In this document: piece by piece, positions 40,315 through 50,467 of the stretch
How the letters are laid out: each line of letters starts with the position of its first letter
How positions within the stretch are numbered: position 1 is the first letter of the stretch
Assembly (NCBI RefSeq): GCF_000004195.4
Contig: NC_030683.2
Span: forward strand, 70,465,764-70,529,763
From: Xenopus tropicalis
Taxonomy: Eukaryota > Chordata > Amphibia > Anura > Pipidae
Direction: 5' to 3'
Length of the DNA stretch: 64,000 nt
The notes under the pieces: model-generated
Told to the model about the DNA's origin: nothing
Database searches by the model: none
The model's input: the letters and a program-made list of their open reading frames with translations, nothing else
Made by a program: the position numbers and the translations under genes

Positions 40315-41090
40315 CAGTGCTGTCCAACTTGTGTGGAATTGAGGGCTGGAATTTTTCTGGCATGGAAGCCAGTTTTGGCTACTCCCCTTTTTTAAACCAC
40401 ACTCGTGTTATCACATGACCATAGCCATATTAATGGTGGTAGTACAGCAAAAACCTGCAATACTCTGCCTTCCCTACCCTACCTGTGTGTGCCATAATCT
40501 GTCTGCCCTACCCTGCCTGTGTGTGCCAAACTCTGCCTGCCCTACCCTGCCTGTGTGTGCCATACACTACCTGCCCTACCCTGCCTGTGTGTGCCATACT
40601 TTGCCTGCCCTATGCTGCCTGTGTGTATGGCACACACAGGCAGCATAGGGCAAACAGAGTATGGCACACACAGGCAGCATACAGTGACACAATGCTGGCA
40701 CTGCTCCTACAGTCTGCACAATAACTATATATTAAAAAACTTTTTAATTGCAGTACCACCTCAGTATATGTTCTTTTTATAGTGTGAAGGGTTCATTTGA
40801 GGGTTTCTACTGCTCCTACAGTCTGAGGTGTGAACTGGAGAACTATGTGGGTTCTTACAGTCTGAGCCTGAGGTGTGAGAAATGCAGAGGGTGAAAAATG
40901 CAGGGATTGAAAGGTGTGAACAACACAGGGGATTACATTTTTAAACAATACAGGGGGATAACAGCCGGAATCTGAGGTTAATCTCAGTACTGATACCATT
41001 TAAAGCTTACACAAAGGTAAGACATCAAAGCAGCCAGACAGGTGGGGGGCCACACATAGGGGGTCGTGGGCCACCAGTTGAACAGCACTG
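40315..41090. mobile_element. hAT-type element (CAGTGCTGTCCAACTT) with 8-bp duplication
   Basis: CAGTGCTGTCCAACTTGTGT at the left, AGTTGAACAGCACTG at the right, flanked by CTCTACAT at 40307-40314 and 41091-41098. GAGGGCTGGAATTTTTCTGG and GGGGTCGTGGGCCACCAG are family features. No transposase. Contains an inverted minisatellite (40465-40682). Confidence 0.93.
40465..40682. repeat. 34-bp minisatellite followed by inverted units
   Basis: About five direct units of CCTACCCTGCCTGTGTGTGC-CATA...CTGCC, then two units on the opposite strand (GGCACACACAGGCAGCATAG) starting near 40628. The turn lies near 40626. The Cys/Pro-rich open frames here are translations of the repeat. Confidence 0.9.
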
Positions 41091-41534
41091 CTCTACATCA
41101 TACTAAAAGTTAACTCAAAGGTGAACAGCCCCTTTAAGTCCGGTCATATCTGATCTCTCCTGATCCCTGATATTCTTGTGCTGATTGCCAAAAACGTCCA
41201 CTTTCAAGGCGTATTCTCCTGTTCAGCAACCCTAGAACCAGACTTAGACATGGACTGGTGCAGAGTGGTTCTGGGGCATTTGGATGCTGCAGTTGGGGTG
41301 GGGGCACATGCAGAGAACTTATGCTTCTTTAATCCTGGTCATCCTCTATTTGGCGCTCACATCCTTCCGCTATCCATAGTCTCGCTCCTTTTGCTGATCC
41401 CATGGTCCCACCCTCAATCCATCAATCAGTCTCCAGTCCCACTGCATCCCACCTCTTCCTCTCCTCCTGCTGTTCCTTCTGCTGCAGCGCCTATTCTCCT
41501 TTCATCCATTGTCAGTCTTGCTCCCCCTCCCACC

Positions 41535-41860
41535 CTCAGTGTCTTCTTTGGTTATGTTATTCAAAAAGGGATCCCATTCTCAGCCTGAAATCTATAGACC
41601 TGTTAGTCTGACATCAGTGGTAGAAAAGCTTTTGAAAGGGGTAAAAAGGGATTGCAATGCAAATCACAATACAAGTTTGTACCAGCATGATTTATGTGTG
41701 ACAGATCTTGCCAAACAATTTTAATAGCCTTTTATGAGGTGGTGAGCAGGAACCTCGATGCTGGAATGGCAGTGGATGTCATCTACTTGGACTTTGCTAA
41801 AGCATTTAATACAGTAACGCACAGAAAGCTATTGATAATATTGATATATAGCCTAAAGGT
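41535..41860 (+). pseudogene. L2/CR1-type LINE RT fragment
   Basis: VMLFKKGSHSQPEIYRPVSL, TSVVEKLLKGV and, after a shift, [20 protein letters not shown] and HRKLL are the early RT domain of a frog L2. Both ends are truncated and the frame is shifted. Confidence 0.8.
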
Positions 41861-42040
41861 ACATATGTAATTTACCAAGTTGTGTAATTTGACTTACTCC
41901 AAGAATATACTGAACAATTTTATGGCATTTTATAGTGTAGCATGGTTTTGCTGATGTAGTTTATTTGTTGGAAGGCCTAAATCTGGGCAATACCAGGAAA
42001 ACTGATCTTGACAGACTTCTTTAGGGAACAAGATGACCTA

Positions 42041-42290
42041 AAAATATAGGTATGTTAATATGGGCAGTGTGATAGCCCTTTGTCTAGTACAAAATACTGC
42101 ACTTAATCCATCAAGGATATTAATATGTGCAGTGCATGTTAATGTGGCAAATTTGTATTCAAAGATGATGTAATTATTCTTCGGTTTTGTTTAAATTTAA
42201 ATGTGAAAGATAGGGTTTGAATTTGTTCAAATGTAGAAATTATGGACTTAATGCATCCTAGATAGGGTTGCCACCTGTCCAAAGTAGCAA
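42041..42290. repeat. Duplicated segment, copy 1 (partner 44341-44515)
   Basis: GGCAGTGTGATAGCCC, TCTAGTACAAAATACTGCAC, TGCATCCTAGATAGGGTTGC occur in the same order in both places, with small deletions in the second. Either an unnamed repeat family or a local duplication. It runs into the GGGTTGCCACC repeat. Confidence 0.7.
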
Positions 42291-42415
42291 ATCCGAACAG
42301 AATTTTTTTTTTTTTTTAAATAAATGGTGCAACAACCAGCTAATCACTGATTGCCATGTCATAACCCTGCCCCCTGTTGTCATAACCAACCCCCCAAAAC
42401 ATTGGCATTTTAGGT
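42258..42415 (+). repeat. GGGTTGCCACC-type repeat, copy 2
   Basis: GATAGGGTTGCCACCTGTCC, then ATAACCCTGCCCCCTG and GTCATAACC units. Follows duplicated segment copy 1. Confidence 0.65.
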
Positions 42416-42539
42416 TATTGATTTAATTAAAATGAGACACAATGCTTACACGCATTGGTGATTATCAGCAATGTGTGAATGACTTTTATAGAGCACTGTA
42501 AGCTAAAAGATTTGCTGACATAATGCTTCAAATATTGCT

Positions 42540-42715
42540 GCAAATTATTATTATTAACATTAATTTATAAAGTGCCAACATATTCCGCAGCGCTGTACAA
42601 TAAGTGGGTTTCATACATTGGACATACAGAGTAACATAAAGCAACCAAAAACCGATACAAGAGGTGAAGAGGGCCCTGCCTAAAATAGCTTAAAATCTAC
42701 AAAGAGAAATATTGA
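42540..42715. repeat. SINE-like or LINE-tail repeat
   Basis: ATTTATAAAGTGCCAACATA, TTCCGCAGCGCTGTACAATA, AAGAGGGCCCTGCC is a sequence I have seen repeated in frog genomes. Preceded by (ATT)n. A similar worn piece may lie at 32880-33030 (GCAGCACTGTACAGCAGAAT). Confidence 0.5.
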
Positions 42716-42889
42716 TGCATCATAAATATCTTAAACTATTTAAAGCTACATCTTTGGTATTACAGAAAATTAATTAGAGCTTGGAGGAATTGAAGACACT
42801 GTATGGTAAAACCTGCACATCATGATAACAGCTATATGGGACAGATATCCCTAGATATTGTGGGATAAGAATGTTATACCTACATGATA

Positions 42890-44010
42890 TAGTTACATAG
42901 GGTTGAAAAAAGACCAGAGTTCATCAAGTTCAACCCTTTCAAGTAAACCCAGCACACACAAACCTATACTGATCTATCTACAGTATACATCATCAATACT
43001 AGCTATAGATTTTAGTATTGCAATAGCCTTGGATACTATGATTGTTCAAGAACTCATCCAGGCCCCTCTTAAAGGCATTGACAGAATCTGCCATTACAAC
43101 ATCACTAAGAAGGGCATTCCACAACCTCACTATAGGTCTCTTTCACCAGAGACCTATAAAGAGGCAAATTATGTTTTCATCCCTTGAGTCAATGCCCCTT
43201 TTTACAGTACTTTTTGCTTTAGTAGCCACAGAATGACACTGCCTGGAAATAGACAACTTGTTATCTACAAAAAAAAAACATATTCTTTTCAGTTAAGGAT
43301 ACCCAAACACACTACCATTTAGTATATAACTCGCATTTATATATAACTTTGCAATTGTCCACATTGAACCTCATTTTCCAGTTTGCTGCACAGTTTTCCA
43401 ATTTAATCAAATTACTCTGCAAAGTGGCAGCATCCTGCATGGAACTTATAGTTTTGCACAATTTAGTATCATCAGAACATAATATGCTTTGTGATGCTCC
43501 TCCTTGTTTACAAGGGGAATATACTGATCTGTACACTTGCTAAGCAACGTTTTAAAGATGTTCCATTTTTCTTCTGTCTTTAACCTTGTGAAAAGCCTTT
43601 CCCAGTTGACACATTGCAGAGATGCCCTTATATTGGCAAAGGCTGCACATTAAAATTGAGTTTTTAGTTACTCCCTTATTCAGCTGTGTCTGCAGCATTA
43701 TCTCAAAGGAGACCATGTTATGATCACTGTTCCCTAAATGGTCACCTACATAAATGTTAGGGATCAGTTCAGTATTGGATATCATCAGGTCCAAAATAGA
43801 ATCATTCCTAGCATGTTCTTGAACTGCTTGAAATAAAAAGTTGTCATTTAGCATATTTACAAACCAACTAGCTTTTTCTGACTTGGCCCCCCCATTACTC
43901 CAGTCAATGTCCGGATGTCCCCCATAATAACAACTTGACCTAGTTTTGAAGCCTCCTCCATTTGCAATAGTAGCTGGTCCTCATCCTCCTCCCTTATATG
44001 GGGTGGACAT
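42890..44010 (-). pseudogene. L2/CR1-type LINE, minus strand, with internal deletions
   Basis: In minus-strand order: endonuclease piece near 43854 ([35 protein letters not shown] with the SDHN motif), then RT end near 43480 ([36 protein letters not shown]), then the 3' end at 43080-42890 (complement of ATGGTGTCAATGCC-like and GGCTATTGCAATACTAAAA), finishing in the CATAGTTACATAG-type tail near 42890. The central RT is missing. Confidence 0.8.
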
Positions 44011-44340
44011 GACAGTCCAGATGTTGAGTAGCTATATAGTGATAGTGATTGAGTGATAAGGAAGAATTTATAGGAGTTGATTCACCTTTTGTGATCTTTT
44101 GCTATGGTTTGGACTTCCTTTTGGAATGTTAAATGCTTTACTTGTAATTTCCGCCTCAATTTTATCAGCTCACTGAACTGCAGATTTTTTGCTTTTTAAA
44201 AGTCATGTTAGGGTAAGTAAACATGCAACTTGGAACATTCTAGTTTCTGCATCATTCCATATTATTTACAAGGTACATGAATTGTTTGACTGACTAGGCC
44301 TGGAGCAAATTCCAAAAATTACAGTTTAAGAAAATACAAC

Positions 44341-44515
44341 AATGTTGGCAGTGTGATAGCCCAAGGTCTAGTACAAAATACTGCACTAAGGACATTAATA
44401 AGTACAGTACACTAGACAAGTGAATGCGGCAAACTTGTATTCAAAAATGATGCAGTTTGTTCAAATCCAGAAACTATGGAATAGATGCATCCTAGATAGG
44501 GTTGCCACCTGTCCA
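44341..44515. repeat. Duplicated segment, copy 2
   Basis: Partner of 42041-42290: GGCAGTGTGATAGCCCAAGG, TCTAGTACAAAATACTGCAC, CAAACTTGTATTCAAA, ATGCATCCTAGATAGGG in the same order. Confidence 0.7.
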
Positions 44516-44690
44516 GTTTTCAAATTAAGAAATCCATACAGGACTTTAAAGTTAATGGCATGGCACTCAGCCAATCACTGGTTGCCACATAACCCCGCTC
44601 CCTGATGTCATAACCACACCTCCCCTGTCCCACCCATGATGTCACCTGCCCTGCCATGCCCAGACTCCTGAGCCACAAAAGGTAGCAACC
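44497..44690 (+). repeat. GGGTTGCCACC-type repeat, copy 3
   Basis: TAGGGTTGCCACCTGTCCAG, AATCACTGGTTGCCACATAA, CCTGATGTCATAACCACACC, ending AAAAGGTAGCAACCTTA. Confidence 0.7.
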
Positions 44691-44861
44691 TTAATCCTAA
44701 AACTGTAAATTTTAAAATAGCTCAAATGAGTAAGCTGCTATGTCCTTTTGTAACAGAACAGACTATGAGGAAATACACCATGGTTTTATAGTTGGCATTA
44801 AACCAATAACATTCAAAATAAGCAAAGACATATGGAATAACTGTTCTTTCTTCATTGTTAA

Positions 44862-45312
44862 AGGAAAACTAAAGGTAAAAACTAAATAAGCTTTATCAGA
44901 AAGGTCTATGTATCCTCTATCAAAAGAAACACTTGATTTCTTGTCTCATTTTTTGTAAACATGTTCTTCAGTATCAGACTTCTTCTCCTTTAGGGCTCCT
45001 TCAGGTTTGGGGCACGAGTCTACTCAGTTCTCTCCTCTCCCCCTCCCTTCACCTGCTTCCCCCTTCCATAAGAAAGCATAAGAACACCCCCCCCCCCCCC
45101 CTTCCTTTTGGAATGTATGATCTGAACTACCAATGACTAGAACTGCAGCAGTAAGCTAGGGATACCAAGTTAAAATGGCAGCTGCTTTCTTAAACAAACG
45201 GAGGGAGCTAAATAAATATAATAAGAATATGCAAATTAAATATAGTGTTCTAGTTTGCACTATTGTGACTAATCTATTGGCAGTAAAATGCCAAAATGCC
45301 TTCCTTTCTCCT
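44862..45312. mobile_element. T2-type MITE (family A, copy 3)
   Basis: TTAA at 44858-44861 and 45313-45316; ends AGGAAAACTAAAGG and CCTTCCTTTCTCCT. AAGCTTTATCAGAAAGGTCT is shared with the other family A copies. Contains a C run near 45085. Shares its right TTAA with the next element. Confidence 0.88.
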
Positions 45313-45316
45313 TTAA

Positions 45317-45613
45317 GGTGGCCATACACATTGAAATCTGCTTATTTGGCCAACTCGCCTAATAAGCAGATCTTTTTCCTGATATGCCCACCTAAGGTGG
45401 GTGATATCTGACTAATTCGATGTTAGGCACTGAGGCATTGGAGTGTGGACCGCATCAATAAGCTGATGAGCCTAGATGGGACACCTGCCCAATCCACATA
45501 TAGCCGATTTTCAGCCAGATATTGGTTGGGGAGGCCCATAAACAGGTAGATAAGCTGCCAAATTTGTCTGAAGGACTGAAAACAGCAGCTTAAATCTGCC
45601 GTGTATGGCCAAC
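45317..45613. mobile_element. TTAA MITE (GGTGGCCATACAC ends)
   Basis: GGTGGCCATACACATTGAAA at the left and AAATCTGCCGTGTATGGCCA at the right, flanked by TTAA at 45313-45316 and 45614-45617. Inner arms (GCAGATC..., AGCCGATTTTCAGCCAGATA) are less exact. Confidence 0.82.
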
Positions 45614-46335
45614 TTAAGATAGTTTTGGTGGTATGGGTAAAATTGCCAGGTGACATAGAAATGCCTACAAAATGTGGCACTCAAGTTATCATGTGGTTAT
45701 TCGCATAATTGATAGTAATAATAAAGTGATATTGCTAGATCACCAAAACCAATGTAGGAGGAAACAGGCTTTGCTCAGATTTACTTTATCAGTTACTTTA
45801 GTCAATCCCCAGAAGGGTTAAGCCAGCCAAGGGCTGGGTCTGTTTCAGATGTGGCTGGGGAAGCTGTTTCCCTTACCAATTTAATATGTTCCATGGCAGC
45901 TCTGTAATTGGTCAGGTTTGTCAAATATCTCTACTCTAGAAGGGGGGGGGTCACTATGTGATTCTTGTAAGGAATTTTGTTCTGTCATGCCCTCTGCTGG
46001 CTTTGAACCTGTTACGTGCTACATTAATAACAGATTGGTTGAATGTGGGTACTACTCTAAAACACTTGATAAGATGCTAGCATAAATATAGACACTTAAA
46101 CAGGATAATGTACCGTATACACATAAAGATAGAAAAACCAATTAAGTTTGGGGAAGAGGGGGTTCTGACTTTTTCCCCTGGTGCTGAACAAGATTCATAA
46201 TAAGAGATAACTGGCATATTATCATGACCAATAAAACTACTTTAGAATTTTGCCCTACCTGTTTTTGGTTTTCAGAGGGAGCCTCAAAAACATACAGTAC
46301 TGGTTCAGTCCATTTAACAGCCACTTAATAATCCC
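45614..46335. other. Unassigned DNA
   Basis: No gene. 45800-46060 (AGAAGGGTTAAGCCAGCC, ATGCCCTCTGCTGGC) is GC-richer and could be a worn LTR, but no ends are visible. Confidence 0.35.
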
Positions 46336-46341
46336 CTTTAA

Positions 46342-46465
46342 AGGAAAACTATACCCCCAAACCCCCACCTCCTGAAATCATAGGATTCACAGTGCACACA
46401 AGCAAGGCAAGGCACACATACATGCTAAGCCACATTAGCTAGTTAAAGGAAAACTATACCCCCAG
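46342..46465. repeat. Two tandem T2-type left ends
   Basis: AGGAAAACTATACCCCCAAA after TTAA (46338-46341) and AGGAAAACTATACCCCCAGA after TTAA (46443-46446). Same orientation; no right ends seen. Confidence 0.55.
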
Positions 46466-46599
46466 AATGTTAGTTAGTTAGTTAGATAGTTTATATTATG
46501 TTAACCTCTATTTGGCTGTAAACCAGTCAAAACAGGTGTATAGGTTTAGAGCATGGGGTACATGCGACTCAATCCTCCAGGATGGGCCTTTGCTATATG

Positions 46600-47340
46600 G
46601 AAGTAACCAGTGGAACCAGGGGTGTAGTTCAACTAAAACTCACTGTAACTGTGTGCAGTGCAATTAGCAATAATAGAACGGATTCATTGTCAAAGACAAT
46701 CAATGTGCAGGGTTATTGCAATATACTCACATACAGATGTTATATGATAGTACTCCCTGAGGACGGCAAAGAGAGGATATCTCCTTTAGAGTCTGGGCAG
46801 GGTAAATGCACCTGGTCAGCTTGGCACCCCTATGGAAGCAGTCTGGATAGATACCTCAGTCCTCAGGTTTAATACCTCTAGCTTTAAGAGTCCTACAGCT
46901 GACGGTGGATCAGGGTTTAGATAATGCCTGTCTCCTATGTCTTAACCGTGGCCCTATGCTGAGGCAACATTGCCTGTATGGAAGGGTACTTCCAGCTACT
47001 TTCCTGGTGGAGCCAAAACAGCTCTTGCTTCCTTCCCTCTCTATCTCACTTTCCTAGAAAGTGCTCAACAAGAGTAACTATCTAAACAGTCCTCATTCAC
47101 GGGGTCCCTGTCCCCGAATTCACTAGAGTAGGTGATGTCGCTAGGGTAAATTAAGGCTTTACTGGGGCCCTGTTGATCCCAGGCTCAATGGACCTTCACC
47201 TGAGACACAGAGGCAGCCAAAGAGGAAGACACACCCTCCTGCTAAATACTATACGTGAGTGCAATAGGTGTGGTCAACCCAAATAACCAATAAGGCATAA
47301 GGCAAACTCTAAACTGATACATGGGTCTTTGCCAAGTAAC
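46600..47340 (-). repeat. Possible LTR-like repeat, second block
   Basis: Non-coding block of mixed composition resembling the layout of 6345-7060. GTCTTAACCGTGGCCCTATG parallels AACTGTGGCCCTATCCTTGA at 6640. No internal region or target duplication seen. Confidence 0.3.
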
Positions 47341-47408
47341 AGCATAAACTAAGGAAGCTGTAGCGTTTAAAGCCATAGGGGCATGTTTACACTATGGGTC
47401 CCTACATA

Positions 47409-47753
47409 CAGTGGCTTGCAAAAGTATTCGGCCCCCTTGAACTTTTCCACATTTTGTCACATTACAGCCACAAACATGAATCAATTTTATTGGAATTCCA
47501 CGTGAAAGACCAATACAAAGTGGTGTACACGTGAGAAGTGGAACGAAAATTATACATGATTCCAAACATTGTTTACAAATAAATAACTGCAAAGTGGGGT
47601 GTGCGTAATTATTCAGCCCCCTTTGGTCTGAGTGCAGTCAGTTGCCCATAGACATTGCCTGATGAGTGCTAATGACTAAATAGAGTGCACCTGTGTGTAA
47701 TCTAATGTCAGTACAAATACAGCTGCTCTGTGACGGCCTCAGAGGTTGTCTAA
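47409..47753. mobile_element. Tc1/mariner 5' end fragment
   Basis: Starts CAGTGGCTTGCAAAAGTATT after TA. The first 210 bases match the terminal repeat at 33079. It continues into the opposite side of the element (GTCTGAGTGCAGTCAGTTGC, GACGGCCTCAGAGGTTGTCT) and stops before the transposase frame. The 33079 copy retains only the transposase end, so the two fragments come from opposite ends. Confidence 0.85.
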
Positions 47754-47755
47754 GC

Positions 47756-48035
47756 TGATGCCACACGCGGCGTAGGGCTGATTTTTTCGGCAAGCGCAAA
47801 AACGCTTGCCGAAAATTCAGCCCTGCACCTGCTACTTGTGCCTGCACCCGAATGAATGGAATACACTCGAGCTGGAGCCTGAGCGTGCGGCTCCAGCGAG
47901 CGCATCCCGCTGTCCTGGGTTGTTCAATGAATGTTCTGCATTTCCGTAATGCGGGACATTCATTGAACTATCCGGGACAGCGGGATGCGCTGTAAAAACC
48001 GGGACTGTCCTGCAAAAAGCGGGACAGTTGGGGGG
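47756..48035. repeat. GC-rich palindromic repeat pieces (GGGACATTCATTGAAC type)
   Basis: GGCAAGCGCAAAAACGCTTG forms one hairpin, and TTCAATGAATGTTCTGCATT with AATGCGGGACATTCATTGAA another. CTGCACCCGAATGAATGGAA is shared with 61509. CGGGACAGCGGGATGCGCTG and GCGGGACAGTTGGGG are shared with 49155-49290. Confidence 0.65.
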
Positions 48036-48305
48036 TATGGTTGCCCCTTGTTTTGCCTGGTTCTTTTTCTTTTTTCTTTGTACCTTTTTGGTACTGTTGT
48101 TATTGTAACTAGCTTTGTTACTCAGCATCTCATGCTAAATCTAATAACGTTATTAATTACTCTTTTATAAACATATTATTAGAAGTATATTAAGAACTGG
48201 CTGATTGTTCTTTTGGCGTTATTTTACGCCTTGGCCAGTAGATAATAAAAGTGATACTTGTGGATAGGGTATATATAGCTGACACTAAAGATTTCTGACC
48301 ATTGA
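48036..48305. other. Unassigned DNA
   Basis: T-rich stretch at 48055-48090 and AT-rich sequence. No gene or repeat named. Confidence 0.35.
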
Positions 48306-48597
48306 TAGCATACCTCCCAACATTTGAAAAATGAAAAGAGGGACAAAAAGATTTGTCGCGCGCAGCGCGCCAAATTTTTGACCACGCCCACTTTGTGTGG
48401 CCACGCCCCAATTGCCACTCCCCATTTTTTTAAAAAATACTCCTTTTACATAGATGAAATGGCGGGATCAGACGCAAATGTGCTATACCCTCATACTGTA
48501 CTACCTAAGGAAAACAAAATAGCAACTCCTACATATAAAATACAAATATAGAGAGAAGGCAGTCATTTATAAGTGAGTTATAACTATGTACCAGTTT

Positions 48598-48959
48598 TAC
48601 CCCCCCATACACAGTAGCCCCCCCCCACAGTGTCCCCCATACACAGTAGCCCCCCCATACACAGTAGCCCCCCCCACACAGTGTCCCCATACACATTAGC
48701 CCCCCATACACAGGTGCCCCCCCATACAGAGTAGCCCCCCCATACACAGTAGCCCCCCCCATACACAGGAGCCCCCCCATACACAGTAGCCCCCCCACAC
48801 AGTGTCCCCCATACACATTAGCCCCCCATACACATTAGCCCCCATACACAAGTGCCCCCCCATACACAGGTGCCCCCCATACAGAGTAGCCCCCCCCCAC
48901 AGTGTCCCCCATACACATTAGCCCCCCATACACAGGTGCCCCCCATACAGTGCCTCCAT
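48598..48959. repeat. Minisatellite, 17-18 bp CCCCCCATACACAGTAG units
   Basis: About twenty units of CCCCCCATACACAGTAGC with variants (CACAGTGT, CACATTAG, CACAGGTG). The minus strand is a series of G6-7 runs every 17-18 bases, so it could form G-quadruplexes. Gly/Tyr-rich open frames on the minus strand are translations of this array. Confidence 0.95.
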
Positions 48960-48988
48960 ACATGCTGCAGCTTCTTCTTCAGCGTCCC

Positions 48989-49125
48989 CTCTATATGCGG
49001 CTCCTTGTTCGACGGAGCCAGGCCCTTTTATAAGGTTGCGCCCGTGCGTGCGTGTGACGTCAATACGCACGGGCGCAACCTTATAAAAGGACCTGGCTCC
49101 ACAGAACAAGGAGCCGCATATAGAG
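48989..49125. promoter_or_regulatory. Palindrome with central CRE (TGACGTCA) and two opposed TATA boxes
   Basis: Arms of about 60 bp: CTCTATATGCGGCTCCTTGT pairs with 49106-49125, and GGTTGCGCCCGTGCG pairs with CGCACGGGCGCAACC. The centre holds TGACGTCA (49055-49062), the consensus CREB/ATF site. TATAAAAGG lies at 49082-49090 and CTTTTATAAGG, a TATA box for the opposite strand, at 49025-49035. Promoter function is inferred from sequence only. Confidence 0.5.
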
Positions 49126-49292
49126 AGGAGCCACTGGGGAACGCCTGACTACAGCCAGCGCGTCCCGCTGTCGGGATAGTTACATGAATGTCCCGCATTA
49201 CGGAAATGCGGGACATTCATGGAACTATCCGGGACAGCGGAACGCGCTACCAAAACCGGGACTGTCCCGCGGAAAGCGGGACAGTTGGGCGG

Positions 49293-50467
49293 TATGTGAT
49301 AGCCCCTGAGGAATTCACGTGGAGCCGTGCACTGGTGGTTGGAGGGGAGGTGGGGGACACGGAGAGAGGTTATCTTTAGGGGACAGGACTGATCTGTCCG
49401 GGTGGGGATGCGGTCATACGAGCCGCACGTTGAGATCAATTGTGGGTGGCTGTTGTTATAACAGACCGGGTTTGAACTAATGTTATGCAAAGAGTGTGTG
49501 TCCCGTAACTAAAGGGAGCGCTCCGACATCACACACGGAGCACTGCTGAGTGGGCGGGCGTTGGGACTGGCTATGCACAGCGCGTCCTGTGAAAATTGCG
49601 GCATCGATCGAGGAGCGCTTTCTCTTAAGTAAGCGCGATTGTACCGGCATTATACTATAAACAATAGCGCTCCAGGAGTCGGTGGTGGCGGCTTTAACGT
49701 ACTCGCCGCGGGCCACCAGTAATCTTTCCCGGTCATGCTGCCAATAGACTCTATTTAGTCTGCAGCAGTTCTTGGTTATGCCAAAGCTAGTGTGAATAGT
49801 GTAAATATTGTACATAGTGCCCACATAAATGAACTATATTCCCATGATGGATTAACTAATCAGTACCCTTACTGTTACCGACGTATGTCCATTGGTAGTT
49901 CCTCTCCACTTATCTTTTCTCTCTTCTTCCCCCATTCCCCCTCATCTCCACCTCTTTTTAGGAAATTACAGCACTAATGAATGAATTCCTTTATCTGTGA
50001 TTTGGGACATGAATTTACATATCTATGCTGGTTTTTTCCTTTTATATTGATCGTATGTGTAATTAATTTTTCCACTATGGCCCACGATGGTCAAGTGGTT
50101 TTTAATGAGTAACTTAATTATCAAATAGTGTAATTTATTCTCATTTAATCTTATGAAATAAAAGTTAATTTTTAAAGGCATACACAAAAAAATCCTTTGC
50201 TCTTTTGTAACCTTTTGGTGGAAAACACCTTGTGTATGCCGTATTCTTAATACATGCCAATTATAAAGCACACTCTTTTTTTCTTGTTTTGTTTTTTCAA
50301 CATTTGTTAGCATGGATTTAATTCCAATAGGGTGTGTATGCATGATACCAGAAATATAAAATGATAATGTATCATAGAGTTTGTACTGTTTTTGGACACT
50401 AAATTTGAACTATATATATATATATATACCCTAGCAGTGTCACTTCAGATATTAGCAGTTCACCACT
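49293..50467. other. GC-rich then AT-rich DNA before the PLE, possibly its 5' region
   Basis: 49300-49760 is GC-rich (GGGCGGGCGTTGGGAC, GCATCGATCGAGGAGCGC) and may be the LTR or 5' UTR of the PLE starting at 50468. 50170-50240 has GGCATACACAAAA and TTGTGTATGCC inverted ends of a small MITE. A (TA) run lies at 50411-50428. No exon recognised. Confidence 0.4.

Larger units (their letters stand above)
39860..41133. mobile_element. T2-type MITE (family E, copy 1), interrupted by hAT
   Basis: TTAA at 39856-39859 and 41134-41137. Ends AGGGCTGGTTCACCTTTAAC and AAAGGTGAACAGCCCCT. Sub-terminal TTTTAGTATG...ATAGAATGGCCAATTCTAA is also found, inverted, near 55630 and 63290. A hAT element (40315-41090) sits inside with its own target duplication. 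Confidence 0.85.
48310..49292. mobile_element. Composite MITE-like element (CATACCTCCCAAC ends) carrying a minisatellite and a palindrome
   Basis: The left end ATACCTCCCAACATTTGAAA and right end GGACAGTTGGGCGGTAT are the two ends of a common frog repeat. TGATAGC at 48303-48309 and about 49298-49304 may be the target duplication (hAT-like length, not certain). Inside are CCACGCCCACTTTG, a minisatellite (48598-48959), the palindrome at 48989-49125, and the GGGACATTCATG hairpin (49180-49225). Confidence 0.6.

Noticed and set aside
40415..40782. Cys/Pro-rich open frames
   Set aside because: They translate the 34-bp tandem repeat inside a hAT element; its open frames appear in several phases.
48529..48816. 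Gly/Tyr-rich minus-strand open frames
   Set aside because: They translate the 17-18 bp minisatellite.
48598..48959. CRISPR-like array
   Set aside because: The units are contiguous and variable with no unique spacers, in a vertebrate genome; it is a minisatellite.
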